Source: Paenibacillus xylanexedens
Lineage (GTDB): Bacteria; Bacillota; Bacilli; Paenibacillales; Paenibacillaceae
Assembly (NCBI RefSeq): GCF_007680605.1
Contig: NZ_VEIO01000002.1
Location: 431,899 to 495,898, forward strand
Length of the DNA: 64,000 nt
Direction of reading: 5' to 3'
The translations under genes were made by a program, and so were the position numbers. This document shows, piece by piece, positions 17,119 to 26,660 of this stretch. Below the pieces are notes generated by a model, which was given only the letters and a program-made list of their open reading frames with translations, was not told where the DNA came from and made no database searches. The first letter of the stretch is position 1; each line of letters begins with the position of its first letter.

Positions 17119-18774
17119 ATGCGAATGAGAAAAAAATGGATGTCCGGTTTTCTGACTTTGGCACTGAGTACCGTACTTGTGTTATCTGGCTGCTCCAGTA
17201 GCAAGGAAGGCGGGGAAGGTACGCCGGCACCTGCGGAAGGTAATGATCCTCCTACAGAAGCGGCTGCCCAGGATACGATGATTATGGGACGCGGCGGGGA
17301 CTCGGTTGCGCTTGATCCTTCGATTGTGACGGATGGGGAATCTCTCAAGATCGGGCATCAGGTATTTGATTCGCTCCTCGATTACAAAGAGGGTGGAACC
17401 GAAGTGGTTCCGGCACTGGCTGAGAGCTGGGAAATTTCCGCGGACGGGCTGAAGTATGTATTTAAGCTGAAATCCGGGGTGAAGTTCCATGATGGAACTG
17501 ACTTTAACGCGGAGGCCGTAGTGTTTAATTTTAATCGCTGGAGCGATCCGGCAAGTGAATATAAATTCGAAGGCGATTCCTTCGACTATTATGATTCCAT
17601 GTTCGGGCCAGATGGCGCACGTGTGATCAAGGAAGTGAAGGCGCTCGATGAATCCACGGTGGAGTTTACCCTGAACCAGCCACAAGCTCCTTTCCTGCAA
17701 AATATTGCGATGACTCCGTTTGGCATTGGCAGCCCAACAGCCATCCGGGAGAAAAAAGAGAACTTCAAAAGTGAGCCTGTAGGTACCGGCCCGTTTGTAT
17801 TCAAAGAGTGGAAGCGGAACGACTCGATCACGCTGGAGAAAAATGCAGACTACTGGAGGGAAGGTTTCCCGAAGCTGAACAAAGTGATCGTACGCTCCAT
17901 CCCGGATAACACCGCTCGTTTCAATGCATTGCAAAATGGCGAGATCGATATTATGGAAGATCTGAATCCGGACGATCTGAGTATTCTGGAGGGCAATAGC
18001 GAGCTGCAGAAAATTGAACGTCCACCGTTCAACGTGGCATATATCGGCTTTAATTTTAAGAAAAAACCGTTTGATAACGTCAAAGTCAGACAAGCCCTGA
18101 ACCATGCCGTGAACAAACAAGCCATCATTGACGCGTTCTTTGCCGGACAGGCAGAGCCTGCGGTGAACCCGATGCCACCTACGCTGTGGGGTTATAACGA
18201 TGAGATCGAAGATTACGCGTATGATCTGGAAAAAGCAAAAGCGTTGCTGGCCGAAGCCGGCTTTCCTGACGGATTGCCTGATCCGGTGACATTTTACGCG
18301 ATGCCAGTGTCTCGTCCATATATGCCCGATGGCAAGAAGGTAGCAGAGGCCATTCAGGCGGATTTTGAAAAAATTGGAGTCAAAACCACCATCGAATCCC
18401 CTGAATGGGCGACCTATCTGGAAGATTCCAAAGCCGGGGAGAAGGATGATCTCTACATGCTCGGCTGGACAGGCGACAACGGTGACCCGGACAACTTCCT
18501 GTATACTCTTTTGGACAAAGACGCCATTCCAGGCAACAACCGCAGCTACTATGTAAACGAGGAACTGCACACGCTGCTCACGAAAGCACAAACAGAGACG
18601 GATCAGGACAAACGTGCCGAATTGTACAAACAGGCTCAGGTCATCATCAAGGAAGATGCGCCTTGGATTCCGCTTGTGCATACGACACCAATTCTCGCAG
18701 GGAAAGCGAGCCTGAAAGGTTTTGTAACCTCCCCGCTGGGAACGGAATCGTACGTGGGGGCTTATTTTGAATAA
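17119..18774 (+). CDS. Oligopeptide/dipeptide ABC transporter, substrate-binding lipoprotein
   Basis: This 551-residue protein is a family 5 solute-binding protein (Opp/Dpp/App type). A lipoprotein signal peptide ends in the lipobox L-S-G-C with Cys25 as lipid site, followed by a Ser/Glu/Pro-rich tether. The family signature is seen in V-P-A-L-A-E-S-W-E-I and F-K-L-K-S-G-V-K-F-H-D-G. It captures peptides, or possibly another solute such as nickel or sugars, outside the membrane and delivers them to the two permeases that follow. The 264-base gap to the first permease is unusually long for such an operon. Start ATG at 17119 follows GGGAAGGG. Confidence 0.92.
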   Translation: MRMRKKWMSGFLTLALSTVLVLSGCSSSKEGGEGTPAPAEGNDPPTEAAAQDTMIMGRGGDSVALDPSIVTDGESLKIGHQVFDSLLDYKEGGTEVVPALAESWEISADGLKYVFKLKSGVKFHDGTDFNAEAVVFNFNRWSDPASEYKFEGDSFDYYDSMFGPDGARVIKEVKALDESTVEFTLNQPQAPFLQNIAMTPFGIGSPTAIREKKENFKSEPVGTGPFVFKEWKRNDSITLEKNADYWREGFPKLNKVIVRSIPDNTARFNALQNGEIDIMEDLNPDDLSILEGNSELQKIERPPFNVAYIGFNFKKKPFDNVKVRQALNHAVNKQAIIDAFFAGQAEPAVNPMPPTLWGYNDEIEDYAYDLEKAKALLAEAGFPDGLPDPVTFYAMPVSRPYMPDGKKVAEAIQADFEKIGVKTTIESPEWATYLEDSKAGEKDDLYMLGWTGDNGDPDNFLYTLLDKDAIPGNNRSYYVNEELHTLLTKAQTETDQDKRAELYKQAQVIIKEDAPWIPLVHTTPILAGKASLKGFVTSPLGTESYVGAYFE

Positions 18775-19038
18775 ATATTCTGAATAAAAGTTAAGAGTTC
18801 TGGACACGAAGCTACAAAAATAAATAATAAACGCAAAAATGAGTCGCAGACGATAACACCCAACGTAAAGTTAAACGCAAGTGTTAAACCAAGTGATGCG
18901 CTGGCAGACATGCAATGCTTATTAGATACTACATCCGGGTCGTGACGAGCCAAAGCATACGTGTTCGCCAGCGCTATTTCTTTGATTTTTCCGAAGTTGA
19001 AATCATGCAGATGAACCCTTTAGGCAGGTGATCTGAAA

Positions 19039-20043
19039 GTGAACAGCTATATTGTCAAACGTGTGCTGGTACTGTTGCCCGTTTTGCTGGGCATGACGTT
19101 GATCGTTTTTTCCATCATTCATGCAATACCCGGTGATCCGGCAGAGACGATTCTGGGACAAAAAGCAACCGAACAATCCAAGCAGGCTCTAAGGGATCAG
19201 CTCGGACTGGACAAACCCTGGTTCCAGCAATATTTCGCCTATCTGGGCGACTTGCTGAAAGGAGATCTGGGCACGTCGATTCGCACCAAGGTGCCTATTG
19301 CCCAGGAAATCGTGCCTTATCTGACAGCAACACTTGAACTTACGGTGGCAAGTATGTTGTTTGCTGTCATTATTGGTGTGAATGCAGGGATTGTTAGTGC
19401 ATGGAAGCACAACTCCTGGTTTGATTATTGCTGCATGGTGATTGCGCTTGTAGGTGTATCGATGCCGATTTTTTGGCTCGGATTGATGGAGCAATGGCTG
19501 TTTGCCAACAAACTGCAATGGCTACCGTCTATTGGACGAATGAATGCACGTGATCCGGTAGAGGCGATTACAGGTTTGTATGTGCTGGACACGATGCTTG
19601 CCGGACGCTGGGATCAGCTGTGGACAGTGACTAAACATCTGATTCTGCCAAGTGTGGCGCTGGGCACTATCCCGATGGCTGTGATTGCGCGCATGACACG
19701 TTCCAGCATGCTGGAAGTGATGAGTTCCGATTATATTCGTACCGCCAAGGCGAAAGGATTGGGGCCGTTTTTTGTCGTATACGGACATGCGCTGAAAAAT
19801 GCATTTATCCCTGTGCTGACCGTCATTGGTATCCAGACCGGGTCTCTGCTGGGTGGCGCGGTGCTGACGGAAACGATTTTTGCCTGGCCGGGTGTAGGGC
19901 GTTATATATATGAAGCGATTAGTTCACGGGATTATCCCGTGATTCAGAGCGGAATCCTGATCGTGGCTTTCTTTTTTGTGTTGATCAATCTGATTGTAGA
20001 TTTACTCTATGCGGTGTTTGATCCGAGGATCAGTTACAAGTAG
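19039..20043 (+). CDS. Peptide ABC transporter permease (DppB/AppB type)
   Basis: This 334-residue integral membrane protein is the first permease of the family 5 transporter. The N-terminus (Y-I-V-K-R-V-L-V-L-L-P-V-L-L-G-M-T) is the usual OppB/DppB start with the first transmembrane helix; about six helices are expected. The EAA motif, which binds the ATPase, is seen in Y-I-R-T-A-K-A-K-G-L-G near residue 233. GTG at 19039 is the start, after AGGTGATC. Confidence 0.92.
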   Translation: MNSYIVKRVLVLLPVLLGMTLIVFSIIHAIPGDPAETILGQKATEQSKQALRDQLGLDKPWFQQYFAYLGDLLKGDLGTSIRTKVPIAQEIVPYLTATLELTVASMLFAVIIGVNAGIVSAWKHNSWFDYCCMVIALVGVSMPIFWLGLMEQWLFANKLQWLPSIGRMNARDPVEAITGLYVLDTMLAGRWDQLWTVTKHLILPSVALGTIPMAVIARMTRSSMLEVMSSDYIRTAKAKGLGPFFVVYGHALKNAFIPVLTVIGIQTGSLLGGAVLTETIFAWPGVGRYIYEAISSRDYPVIQSGILIVAFFFVLINLIVDLLYAVFDPRISYK

Positions 20044-20118
20044 GGGAGATTTACGAGAAAAGCTGATTTACAGGCAAACGGATGCACGTAAGAAACCTGC
20101 GTAGCCTGTGAAAAAAAG

Positions 20119-20160
20119 ATGCTTCGGAAGCGTAAGCTGCGTTTGTATCACCGAATTTCC
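20119..20160 (+). repeat. Dispersed repeat, copy B
   Basis: Copy of the element at 16857-16913, located between the two permease genes. It shares TCGGAAG, TAAGCT, CG, TATCACCG and ATTT blocks in the same order and orientation. Confidence 0.5.
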
Positions 20161-20196
20161 GTTCAACATATCTAAGTTCAGCAAAGGAGAACCTGT

Positions 20197-21096
20197 ATGG
20201 CCAAATTGTCGACCAATACCGGACAAACCGTTGACGCAGTCAGCGCAAGTAGATCGGGTCCCTGGCGTGAGGCATGGAGGACGTTTCGGCGAAATCAGCT
20301 TGCGCTGGCAGGCTTGATCATTATTGTTTTTTTCATCGTATTAGCCTTCCTTGCCCCCTATATTTCGCCCTATGATTACAAAGAGCAGGTGCTGCAGGAC
20401 AGGCTTCAAGCCCCTTCGGCTGAGCACTGGTTCGGAACGGATGATCTGGGACGAGATGTGTTCTCCCGTGTAATTCATGGTGCAAGAATATCGTTGTGGG
20501 TTGGATTTTTCTCTGTCATTGGGTCCATTATTGCTGGAGCACTGCTCGGACTGGTTGCGGGGTTCTATGGAAAATGGGCGGATATGCTGATCTCGCGTCT
20601 GTTTGATATTTTGCTGGCATTTCCGGGCATTTTGCTGGCAATAGCAATTGTCGCGATTCTGGGACCCTCTTTGCAGAATGCGTTGCTCGCCATTGCCATT
20701 GTGAACATTCCAACGTATGGACGGTTGGTGAGGTCGCGTGTACTTAGCTTGCGGCAGGAAGAGTTTATTACATCGGCACGGACATTGGGAGCGGGGAACG
20801 GACGAATATTGTTTCGGCACATTTTACCAAACAGTCTTACGCCCCTAATTGTGCAAGGAACACTTGGGATCGGTACGGCGATTATCGAGGCAGCGGCGCT
20901 CGGATTTCTAGGTATGGGGGCGCAACCACCGGACCCGGAGTGGGGCAAGATGCTTTCGGATTCACGTCAGTACATCCAAAAGGCTCCGTGGACGCTAATC
21001 TTTCCCGGTCTTTCCATTATGCTGACGGTACTTGGTTTCAATCTGATGGGCGATGGCCTGCGTGACACTCTTGATCCAAAGATGGCGAAGAAATAA
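20197..21096 (+). CDS. Peptide ABC transporter permease (DppC/AppC type)
   Basis: This 299-residue protein is the second permease. It has the N-terminal OppC-type domain (F-R-R-N-Q-L-A-L-A-G-L) and the loop H-W-F-G-T-D-D-L-G-R-D-V-F-S-R, diagnostic of the DppC/OppC family. The EAA motif is in F-I-T-S-A-R-T-L-G-A-G near residue 190. AAAGGAGAACCT precedes the ATG. No ATPase gene (DppD/DppF) follows; the next genes are a repeat cluster and htpG. Confidence 0.93.
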   Translation: MAKLSTNTGQTVDAVSASRSGPWREAWRTFRRNQLALAGLIIIVFFIVLAFLAPYISPYDYKEQVLQDRLQAPSAEHWFGTDDLGRDVFSRVIHGARISLWVGFFSVIGSIIAGALLGLVAGFYGKWADMLISRLFDILLAFPGILLAIAIVAILGPSLQNALLAIAIVNIPTYGRLVRSRVLSLRQEEFITSARTLGAGNGRILFRHILPNSLTPLIVQGTLGIGTAIIEAAALGFLGMGAQPPDPEWGKMLSDSRQYIQKAPWTLIFPGLSIMLTVLGFNLMGDGLRDTLDPKMAKK

Positions 21097-21682
21097 AGCA
21101 GGGCGCCACGATTTATTAGACACCTCTCTAGGTGTTCGTTGGGAAACCTAACGATCCTGAGGAACCTTATTTTATGATTTCCCGGATATTTCCCAGGCTA
21201 ACGATCACCACAGAGCTTATTTACCGAAAACTTTAAGGATTTACCCAAAATATTGCCGAATGTAGTTAAATAACGTTCCTGAGGATCGTTAGAATGGGAA
21301 ATACCTCAAAAAGGCTTCATTAACGTCTCTCATGATCGTTAGCGACGGGTGGTTGAAGTCGACATACGAAAATGGAGAGTGGTGCTCGCGATTTTGTTGA
21401 CATCACACTGGTACATTTACTCCTTGCGGCATCAGCGGTCTGGCTAAACCTCCATACGTCTCGTTTTACCCCTGCCGTCCCGAAGTTGAATTCGTGGCGG
21501 TTTTTGTATTGCTGAAGGAAGTACGTTAAACTGATATAGAGCATGTATCTTGACTGACTGCCATCAAACATTGTAGCACAGCGCGCAGGGAACTCGGCGT
21601 GGACAAAGGGAAGTCCGGACGCAGCTGTAGCATCATTTTTCAAGTTGAAATCCATGATTTTGTTAAAATAACCGTCTTCGTA
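21097..21682. other. Intergenic region with palindromic repeats, no gene
   Basis: This gap between the permease gene and the htpG promoter holds the four-unit repeat at 21141-21345 and then about 340 bases in which I see no supported gene. A minus-strand open frame (21320-21730) crosses the htpG promoter and CIRCE element and has no family resemblance. Confidence 0.65.
21141..21345. repeat. Four-copy palindromic repeat cluster
   Basis: Four related units of about 26 bases are present: 21148-21174 and 21198-21223 in one orientation, 21266-21292 and 21318-21342 in the other. Each begins or ends with CTAACGATC (or its complement), and several contain the near-palindrome TAACG-T/A-TCC-TGA-GGA-T/A-CGTTA. 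Units 2 and 3 with flanking TTTCCC/GGGAAA form a large inverted repeat of about 35 bases per arm. The form suggests a REP/MITE-like intergenic repeat family. Confidence 0.75.
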
Positions 21683-21712
21683 TTGACACCCAATTTTCCC
21701 ATATGTTATATA
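21683..21712 (+). promoter_or_regulatory. Sigma-A promoter of htpG
   Basis: TTGACA at 21683-21688 is separated by 18 bases from TATATA at 21707-21712. The CIRCE element begins 12 bases after the -10, so it covers the expected start site. Confidence 0.8.
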
Positions 21713-21723
21713 AAAAGGAGGGC

Positions 21724-21750
21724 TTAGCACTCTTTATGTATGAGTGCTAA
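21724..21750. promoter_or_regulatory. CIRCE element (HrcA operator) before htpG
   Basis: TTAGCACTC (21724-21732), nine bases, GAGTGCTAA (21742-21750) is an exact match to the CIRCE consensus. HrcA bound here would block initiation at the promoter just upstream. The leader from CIRCE to the htpG ATG is about 160 bases and holds no obvious gene. Confidence 0.95.
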
Positions 21751-21909
21751 TAGAGTGAAGAATACAAACCACTACATATGGAATGGTTTTATCGAGAATA
21801 TGGTTATGCTGTGCACCATTTGTAAACGGAACGTTTATCTTGCAGAGCCGCTTGCCTTTATTTTCTATCGAATCATTCAATACCCAAATTCGAAAGGAGC
21901 ACTTCATTC

Positions 21910-23793
21910 ATGGCGATTAAAAAAGAATTTCAGGCAGAATCCAAACGTTTGCTGGATATGATGATCAACTCCATTTACACACAGAAAGAAATTTTCCTCA
22001 GAGAACTGATCTCGAACTCCAGTGATGCCATCGACAAAATATATTACAGAGCATTGACGGACGACACGCTCGTTTTCAACAAAGAGGACTACTATATCAA
22101 GCTTACCATTGACAAGGAAAACCGCACACTTACCCTTACCGATACCGGAATTGGTATGACACAAGAAGAGCTGGAGAACAACCTGGGTGTCATTGCGAAG
22201 AGTGGTTCCCTGGCCTTCAAAAAAGAAAACGAAGCCAAAGACGGCCATAACATTATCGGTCAATTCGGGGTAGGTTTCTACTCGGCGTTCATGGTGGCGG
22301 ACAAGCTGACGGTAACGAGTAAAACGCTGGGTAGCAACGAAGCTTGGAAATGGGAATCCGAAGGTGCCGACGGGTACACGATTACGCCTGCTGAGAAAGA
22401 CAGCGTAGGTACAGAGATCGTTTTGACGATTAAACAAAACACCGAAGAAGACTCGTATGACGAGTTTTTGGAAGAATACCGTTTGAGATCCATCATCAAG
22501 AAATACTCTGACTTCATTCGTTATCCGATCAAAATGGATGTGACCAATCACCGTCCGAAGGAAGGCACGGAGAACGAGTTCGAGGATTACAAGGAAGAAC
22601 AAACGGTCAACAGCATGGTGCCGATCTGGCGTAAAAATAAAAGCGAACTGACCGAAGAAGACTACACCAACTTCTATATGGAGAAACGGTACGGTTTTGA
22701 CAAGCCGCTGAAACATCTGCACATTAGCGCGGACGGCGCCGTGGTGTACAATGCGATCCTGTTTATTCCCGAGAATACACCGTTTGACTACTATACAAAA
22801 GAGTATGAAAAAGGTCTGGAGCTATACTCCAACGGCGTATTGATCATGGATAAGTGCGGCGACCTGTTGCCAGATTACTTTGGTTTTGTCAAAGGGATGG
22901 TGGATTCCGAGGATCTGTCTCTGAACATCTCACGTGAGATGCTTCAGCACGACCGTCAGCTGAGCCTGATTGCGAAGAACATCAAGAACAAAATCAAAGG
23001 CCAATTGCAAAGCCTGCTCAAAGACGAGCGCGAGAACTACGAGAAGTTCTATCAAGCGTTTGGTCGTCAGCTGAAGTACGGCGTATACAGCGATTATGGC
23101 GCAAACAAAGACACACTGCAGGATTTGTTGCTGTTCACGTCTTCTAAAGAGAGCAAGTTGGTGAGCCTGGACGAATACGTCTCCAGAATGCCGGAGGATC
23201 AGAAGTACATCTACTATGCTGCGGGTGAGTCCATCAGCCGAATCGAGAAACTGCCTCAGATCGAGGGTGTGTTGGAAAAAGGGTACGAAGTGCTCTACTT
23301 CACCGATGACATCGATGAATTCGCGATCAAGATGATCACGAATTACAAGGAAAAAGAGTTCAAATCGATCTCCAGTGGCGATCTCGGTATTGAAGACAGT
23401 GCGGAAAAAGAAGAGACTGAAGCGCAGGACAATGACAACAAAGAATTGTTCGAAGCGATGCAGGCACAGCTGGAAGGTAAAGTTAAAGCGGTGAAAGCGT
23501 CTAAACGCCTTCGTAGCCACCCGGTATGTTTGTCCACCGAGGGTGATTTGACGATTGAGATGGAGAAAGTGCTGAAAGCTATGCCGAACAGCGGAGATGT
23601 TCAAGCGGATAAAGTGCTGGAGATCAACGTGAACCATGATGTGTTCAAATCGTTGAAAGATGCTTTTGCGCAGGATAAAGAGAAGTTGAGCTTGTATACG
23701 AGCCTCTTGTATCATCAAGCGTTGCTGATTGAAGGATTGCCGATTCAAGACCCGGTAGAATTTACAAATGATATCTGCAAAGTGATGGTATAG
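21910..23793 (+). CDS. htpG: Molecular chaperone HtpG (Hsp90)
   Basis: This 627-residue protein is bacterial Hsp90, an ATP-dependent cytosolic chaperone. The GHKL ATPase motifs are clear: E32-L-I-S-N36 to D39-A, D78-T-G-I-G-M-T84 and G117-Q-F-G-V-G-F123. The middle-domain catalytic Arg region and the C-terminal dimerisation domain follow at the expected lengths. AAAGGAG precedes the ATG by 9 bases. Regulation by HrcA is indicated by the perfect CIRCE site upstream; in B. subtilis htpG is not a CIRCE gene. Confidence 0.98.
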   Translation: MAIKKEFQAESKRLLDMMINSIYTQKEIFLRELISNSSDAIDKIYYRALTDDTLVFNKEDYYIKLTIDKENRTLTLTDTGIGMTQEELENNLGVIAKSGSLAFKKENEAKDGHNIIGQFGVGFYSAFMVADKLTVTSKTLGSNEAWKWESEGADGYTITPAEKDSVGTEIVLTIKQNTEEDSYDEFLEEYRLRSIIKKYSDFIRYPIKMDVTNHRPKEGTENEFEDYKEEQTVNSMVPIWRKNKSELTEEDYTNFYMEKRYGFDKPLKHLHISADGAVVYNAILFIPENTPFDYYTKEYEKGLELYSNGVLIMDKCGDLLPDYFGFVKGMVDSEDLSLNISREMLQHDRQLSLIAKNIKNKIKGQLQSLLKDERENYEKFYQAFGRQLKYGVYSDYGANKDTLQDLLLFTSSKESKLVSLDEYVSRMPEDQKYIYYAAGESISRIEKLPQIEGVLEKGYEVLYFTDDIDEFAIKMITNYKEKEFKSISSGDLGIEDSAEKEETEAQDNDNKELFEAMQAQLEGKVKAVKASKRLRSHPVCLSTEGDLTIEMEKVLKAMPNSGDVQADKVLEINVNHDVFKSLKDAFAQDKEKLSLYTSLLYHQALLIEGLPIQDPVEFTNDICKVMV

Positions 23794-23825
23794 ATCTGCT
23801 AGATTTAAAACTTCATTTGAAGTTT

Positions 23826-23865
23826 AACCCGACAAGACGTCATTCGTCTGTCGGGTTTTCTTTTA
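23826..23865 (+). terminator. Terminator after htpG
   Basis: The stem pairs AACCCGAC-AGACG with CGTCT-GTCGGGTT, with one bulged A and a 5-base loop, and is followed by TTCTTTT. It ends the htpG transcript. Confidence 0.88.
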
Positions 23866-24036
23866 TATCGAGGTAACACTCACCGGCTCAACGATCGACA
23901 TACAGTTCTTCATTCTATGCACAGACAGTAGTCTTGCAGGGTATAATATACATAGAGAGGACTGTGCATCATATGTTGATGTAAGAAGAGATGACATGAC
24001 AGACGGATTTTGCTTTTCGAAACCGCAGATGTTGTG

Positions 24037-24042
24037 TATAAT
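24037..24042 (+). promoter_or_regulatory. Putative -10 element of the dGTPase gene
   Basis: TATAAT lies 39 bases before the start codon. The -35 region (about TTTTCG at 24014) is poor. A second TATAAT at 23942-23947 is also present upstream. Confidence 0.4.
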
Positions 24043-24080
24043 CACTCAAAATAGAGACAGTCGGCTAGGAGTGATCTAAC

Positions 24081-25496
24081 ATGCAATGGCATGACCTGAG
24101 AGAACATAGACAATACCCTGAACTTACCAAGCTGGAGGGCTCTCGTGCAGCGTATGAGCGAGACTATTCCCGATTGATTCATTCCCCAACGTTCCGGAGA
24201 CTGCAGGGCAAATCGCAAGTGTTTGGCGCAGGTACGGGTGATTATTACCGGACACGTCTGACCCATTCCCTTGAGGTGGCACAGATTGCGCGAGAAGCGG
24301 CGAGAAGCCTGCTGCGTCATTACCCGGAGGTAGATTGGGGCCGGGCAGAGAACCCCGGTCTGATTATTGATTCGGAAGTCGTAGAATGTGCGGCGATTGC
24401 ACATGACTTTGGTCATCCACCTTTTGGACATAAAGGGGAAGAAGTGCTTGATGGCATTTTGGATGATCTGATTAACAGTGAGACGAAGAAGATTATGAAA
24501 AAAAGTCGGGCCGCGAAAGCCCCTAAGGCTGAGTCTGACGTGCGAGCGGAGCTCAAACGGAAATATGAGCATTTTGAAGGAAACGCACATAACTTCCGCC
24601 TGATCATGCATTTGGAGAAACGTGAAGATATCGACGGATTGAACTTGTCGGATGCTGTGCTACTTGGGATTAACAAGTATCCGTATCCTGGAACAGAGAG
24701 CAAAAAAGGCATGTATCACCACGAGTGGCAGTACATTCGTGAGATTCGGGAGCGCTGGAACATTCCGGCAGGCAAGAAAACGCTTGAAGCACAACTGATG
24801 GATCTATGCGATGATATTGGGTACTCCGCACATGATCTGGAGGATGGCATCAAGGCAGGCAAAATCGAGGTGCATGAGCATTTTCTGCAAGACCAGCATA
24901 TTAACCGGCTCATCGTAGACAAAGTCACTACACTGGAAGATCTGTTCTGGAAGGGCTGGACAAGAGAGGCCATCGCGGAAAAAGTAGAAGAAGTCCTCGC
25001 ATCGTTCCTGCGCATCTGGAATGAGAAGATGCCTTTCTGCGAGCATGATTACTCGCGTACTCGTCGTGAGGTAAAGGCCTATTGGGTCAGCCTTTTCGTA
25101 GGCAGTCTCGGGGTCATTGATGACGGGGATTGGAAAAAGGTAACCTTTGTCCGCGAAGGCGTAGAAGACCTCGACATGCTACGCACAGTGAGTGTACTCA
25201 AGAGCTTCGCCTGGGTGACGATGATTCGGGATCTGCGCGTTCAGCGTTTGCAGAAGCGCAGTGAGTGGATGATTAAACGGCTCTGGGACGCATTTCTCGA
25301 TCCGGAAACGTCAAAATCCATCATTCCTTCCGATTGGTTGCAACGATATGAGAAGGATCAAGCCAAAGCGCAACCGATCTGGACTTGGGAGCATATGGTG
25401 ATTGATTACATTGCGGGGATGACCGATGCATTTGCCGAGAAAATCTATAATGAACTTTATGGCCTGAAGGTTGGTTCGATCTACGATCTGGACTAG
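24081..25496 (+). CDS. dGTP triphosphohydrolase-like HD protein
   Basis: This 471-residue protein is a dGTPase-family enzyme (dGTP to deoxyguanosine and triphosphate) or a close dNTPase. The HD metal site is visible: H62 in R-L-T-H-S, H108-D109 in I-A-H-D-F-G, and the H-P-P-F-G-H segment at 112-117. The E-G-N-A-H-N motif near residue 168 and S-A-H-D-L near 253 complete it. The start ATG is at 24081 after TAGGAGTGATC. dNTPases adjust nucleotide pools and can limit phage replication, but nothing near it shows a defence role. Confidence 0.93.
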   Translation: MQWHDLREHRQYPELTKLEGSRAAYERDYSRLIHSPTFRRLQGKSQVFGAGTGDYYRTRLTHSLEVAQIAREAARSLLRHYPEVDWGRAENPGLIIDSEVVECAAIAHDFGHPPFGHKGEEVLDGILDDLINSETKKIMKKSRAAKAPKAESDVRAELKRKYEHFEGNAHNFRLIMHLEKREDIDGLNLSDAVLLGINKYPYPGTESKKGMYHHEWQYIREIRERWNIPAGKKTLEAQLMDLCDDIGYSAHDLEDGIKAGKIEVHEHFLQDQHINRLIVDKVTTLEDLFWKGWTREAIAEKVEEVLASFLRIWNEKMPFCEHDYSRTRREVKAYWVSLFVGSLGVIDDGDWKKVTFVREGVEDLDMLRTVSVLKSFAWVTMIRDLRVQRLQKRSEWMIKRLWDAFLDPETSKSIIPSDWLQRYEKDQAKAQPIWTWEHMVIDYIAGMTDAFAEKIYNELYGLKVGSIYDLD

Positions 25497-25539
25497 GCGC
25501 GAAATCAAGAGGGGCGAGAGATCAAAGGAGTTGTACGGT

Positions 25540-26499
25540 GTGGTTGCAAATTCAAGTGAAACCTTTAGCGAAAGCTCAGGTGACGACACCCAAGATCGAT
25601 CTGGAGAAAAGTTCAGTCTGGGCGTGCTGGATCTCGTTCCTAGACTGAATGGTGCATCCGCTGAGCATGCTCTTCAACAAGCAGTACTGTTGGCTCAACA
25701 AGCAGAAGCGTGGGGATATAAACGATACTGGACGTCTGAGCATCATGATATGGCCGACCTTGCTTCTGCTTCTCCTGAGGTGTTGCTCTCTCATATTGGT
25801 GCAAAGACAGATACCATTCTGCTTGGGTCGGGAGCTGTTTTGCTTCCCCATTACAGTCCGCTCAAGGTAGCAGAGTCGTTCCATCTGCTGGCTTCACTCT
25901 ATCCCGGACGAATCGAGCTCGGCTTAGGACGTGCTCCTGGCGGAGGGCCTCATGCAACGATGGCGCTTAGTGGCAATTATTTGCAACATGTCTCGAATCT
26001 TCCCGCCAAACTGGCTTCGCTTACCGAATTGCTGGAAGGACGTTTTGCGTATGAGGATGTTCCGGTTACAGCGCGTCCAATTCCAGAAATTCCATTATCG
26101 ATATGGATGCTAGGGACCAATGTCAAAAGCGCAACATATGCTGCACAGTTTGGTATGGGCTATGTTTTTGGACAATTCATGAGTGACTCGGATGGGGTGG
26201 AGGCTGTACGTCGCTATCGTGAGGAATTCGTGCCTAGTGCCGGGCTGAAGGAACCGGAAGTCATGGTGGCCGTCAGTGCAATGTGTGCGGCAAATGAGAA
26301 TGACGCTTTAGATTGGAGCTCTTTCAACAAAGAAGATAAGGGAGTGAAGCGGCATGTTGCTGGCACACCGGAACAAGTATGGCAGTATATTCGGCAAGCA
26401 GGGCAGAGGCTGGATACCAACCAGATCCTCATGGTAACGGCTGGTCCTGATTATGAACGCAGGTTGGAATCCTATCGTTTGCTAGCTGGGCTTCGGTGA
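25540..26499 (+). CDS. Luciferase-like (LLM) flavin-dependent monooxygenase
   Basis: This 319-residue protein is in the bacterial luciferase-like superfamily, YhbW/MsnO8-type subgroup, which uses reduced FMN to oxidise a substrate. It has the L-G-V-L-D-L-V-P start, the S-E-H-H-D-M motif and the G-L-G-R-A-P-G-G-G motif near residue 125. GTG at 25540 is chosen because AAAGGAG (25524-25530) precedes it by 9 bases; the frame is open back to 25471, overlapping the dGTPase gene. The substrate is unknown. Confidence 0.88.
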   Translation: MVANSSETFSESSGDDTQDRSGEKFSLGVLDLVPRLNGASAEHALQQAVLLAQQAEAWGYKRYWTSEHHDMADLASASPEVLLSHIGAKTDTILLGSGAVLLPHYSPLKVAESFHLLASLYPGRIELGLGRAPGGGPHATMALSGNYLQHVSNLPAKLASLTELLEGRFAYEDVPVTARPIPEIPLSIWMLGTNVKSATYAAQFGMGYVFGQFMSDSDGVEAVRRYREEFVPSAGLKEPEVMVAVSAMCAANENDALDWSSFNKEDKGVKRHVAGTPEQVWQYIRQAGQRLDTNQILMVTAGPDYERRLESYRLLAGLR

Positions 26500-26510
26500 C
26501 AAAGTGAATC

Positions 26511-26543
26511 TAACATCACCTAACTAATTGTTAGGTGATGTTA
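26511..26543. terminator. Perfect 14-bp hairpin after the LLM gene
   Basis: TAACATCACCTAAC (26511-26524), loop TAATT, GTTAGGTGATGTTA (26530-26543). There is no T-run, so it may act as a transcript-end stabiliser or a weak terminator. Confidence 0.6.
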
Positions 26544-26651
26544 AGAATGGCGATGAGTTGCAGATCTGAATTATACAGATGTTGTAGCTCATTTTTAATT
26601 CGATAAAGTTCAACAAAATTTCATGGATTACAGCGTTTACCGACAAAAGAA

Positions 26652-26660
26652 TGCTATAAT
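26652..26660 (+). promoter_or_regulatory. Extended -10 promoter of the chemoreceptor gene
   Basis: TGCTATAAT at 26652-26660 is a perfect extended -10 box (TG-N-TATAAT) and needs no good -35. A second TATAAT lies at 26682-26687. Confidence 0.6.

Noticed and set aside
17182-18807. Minus-strand open frame of 541 codons opposite the binding-protein gene
   Set aside because: It is a shadow of a clear SBP gene with a signal peptide and family motifs; the translated antisense product is rich in Arg, His and Phe and matches no family.
21320-21730. Minus-strand frame of 136 codons before htpG
   Set aside because: It overlaps the htpG promoter, CIRCE and a repeat unit; composition and lack of motifs argue against a gene.
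21904-23748. Long minus-strand frames opposite htpG
   Set aside because: They are antisense shadows of a highly biased coding sequence and have no ribosome binding sites or recognisable domains.
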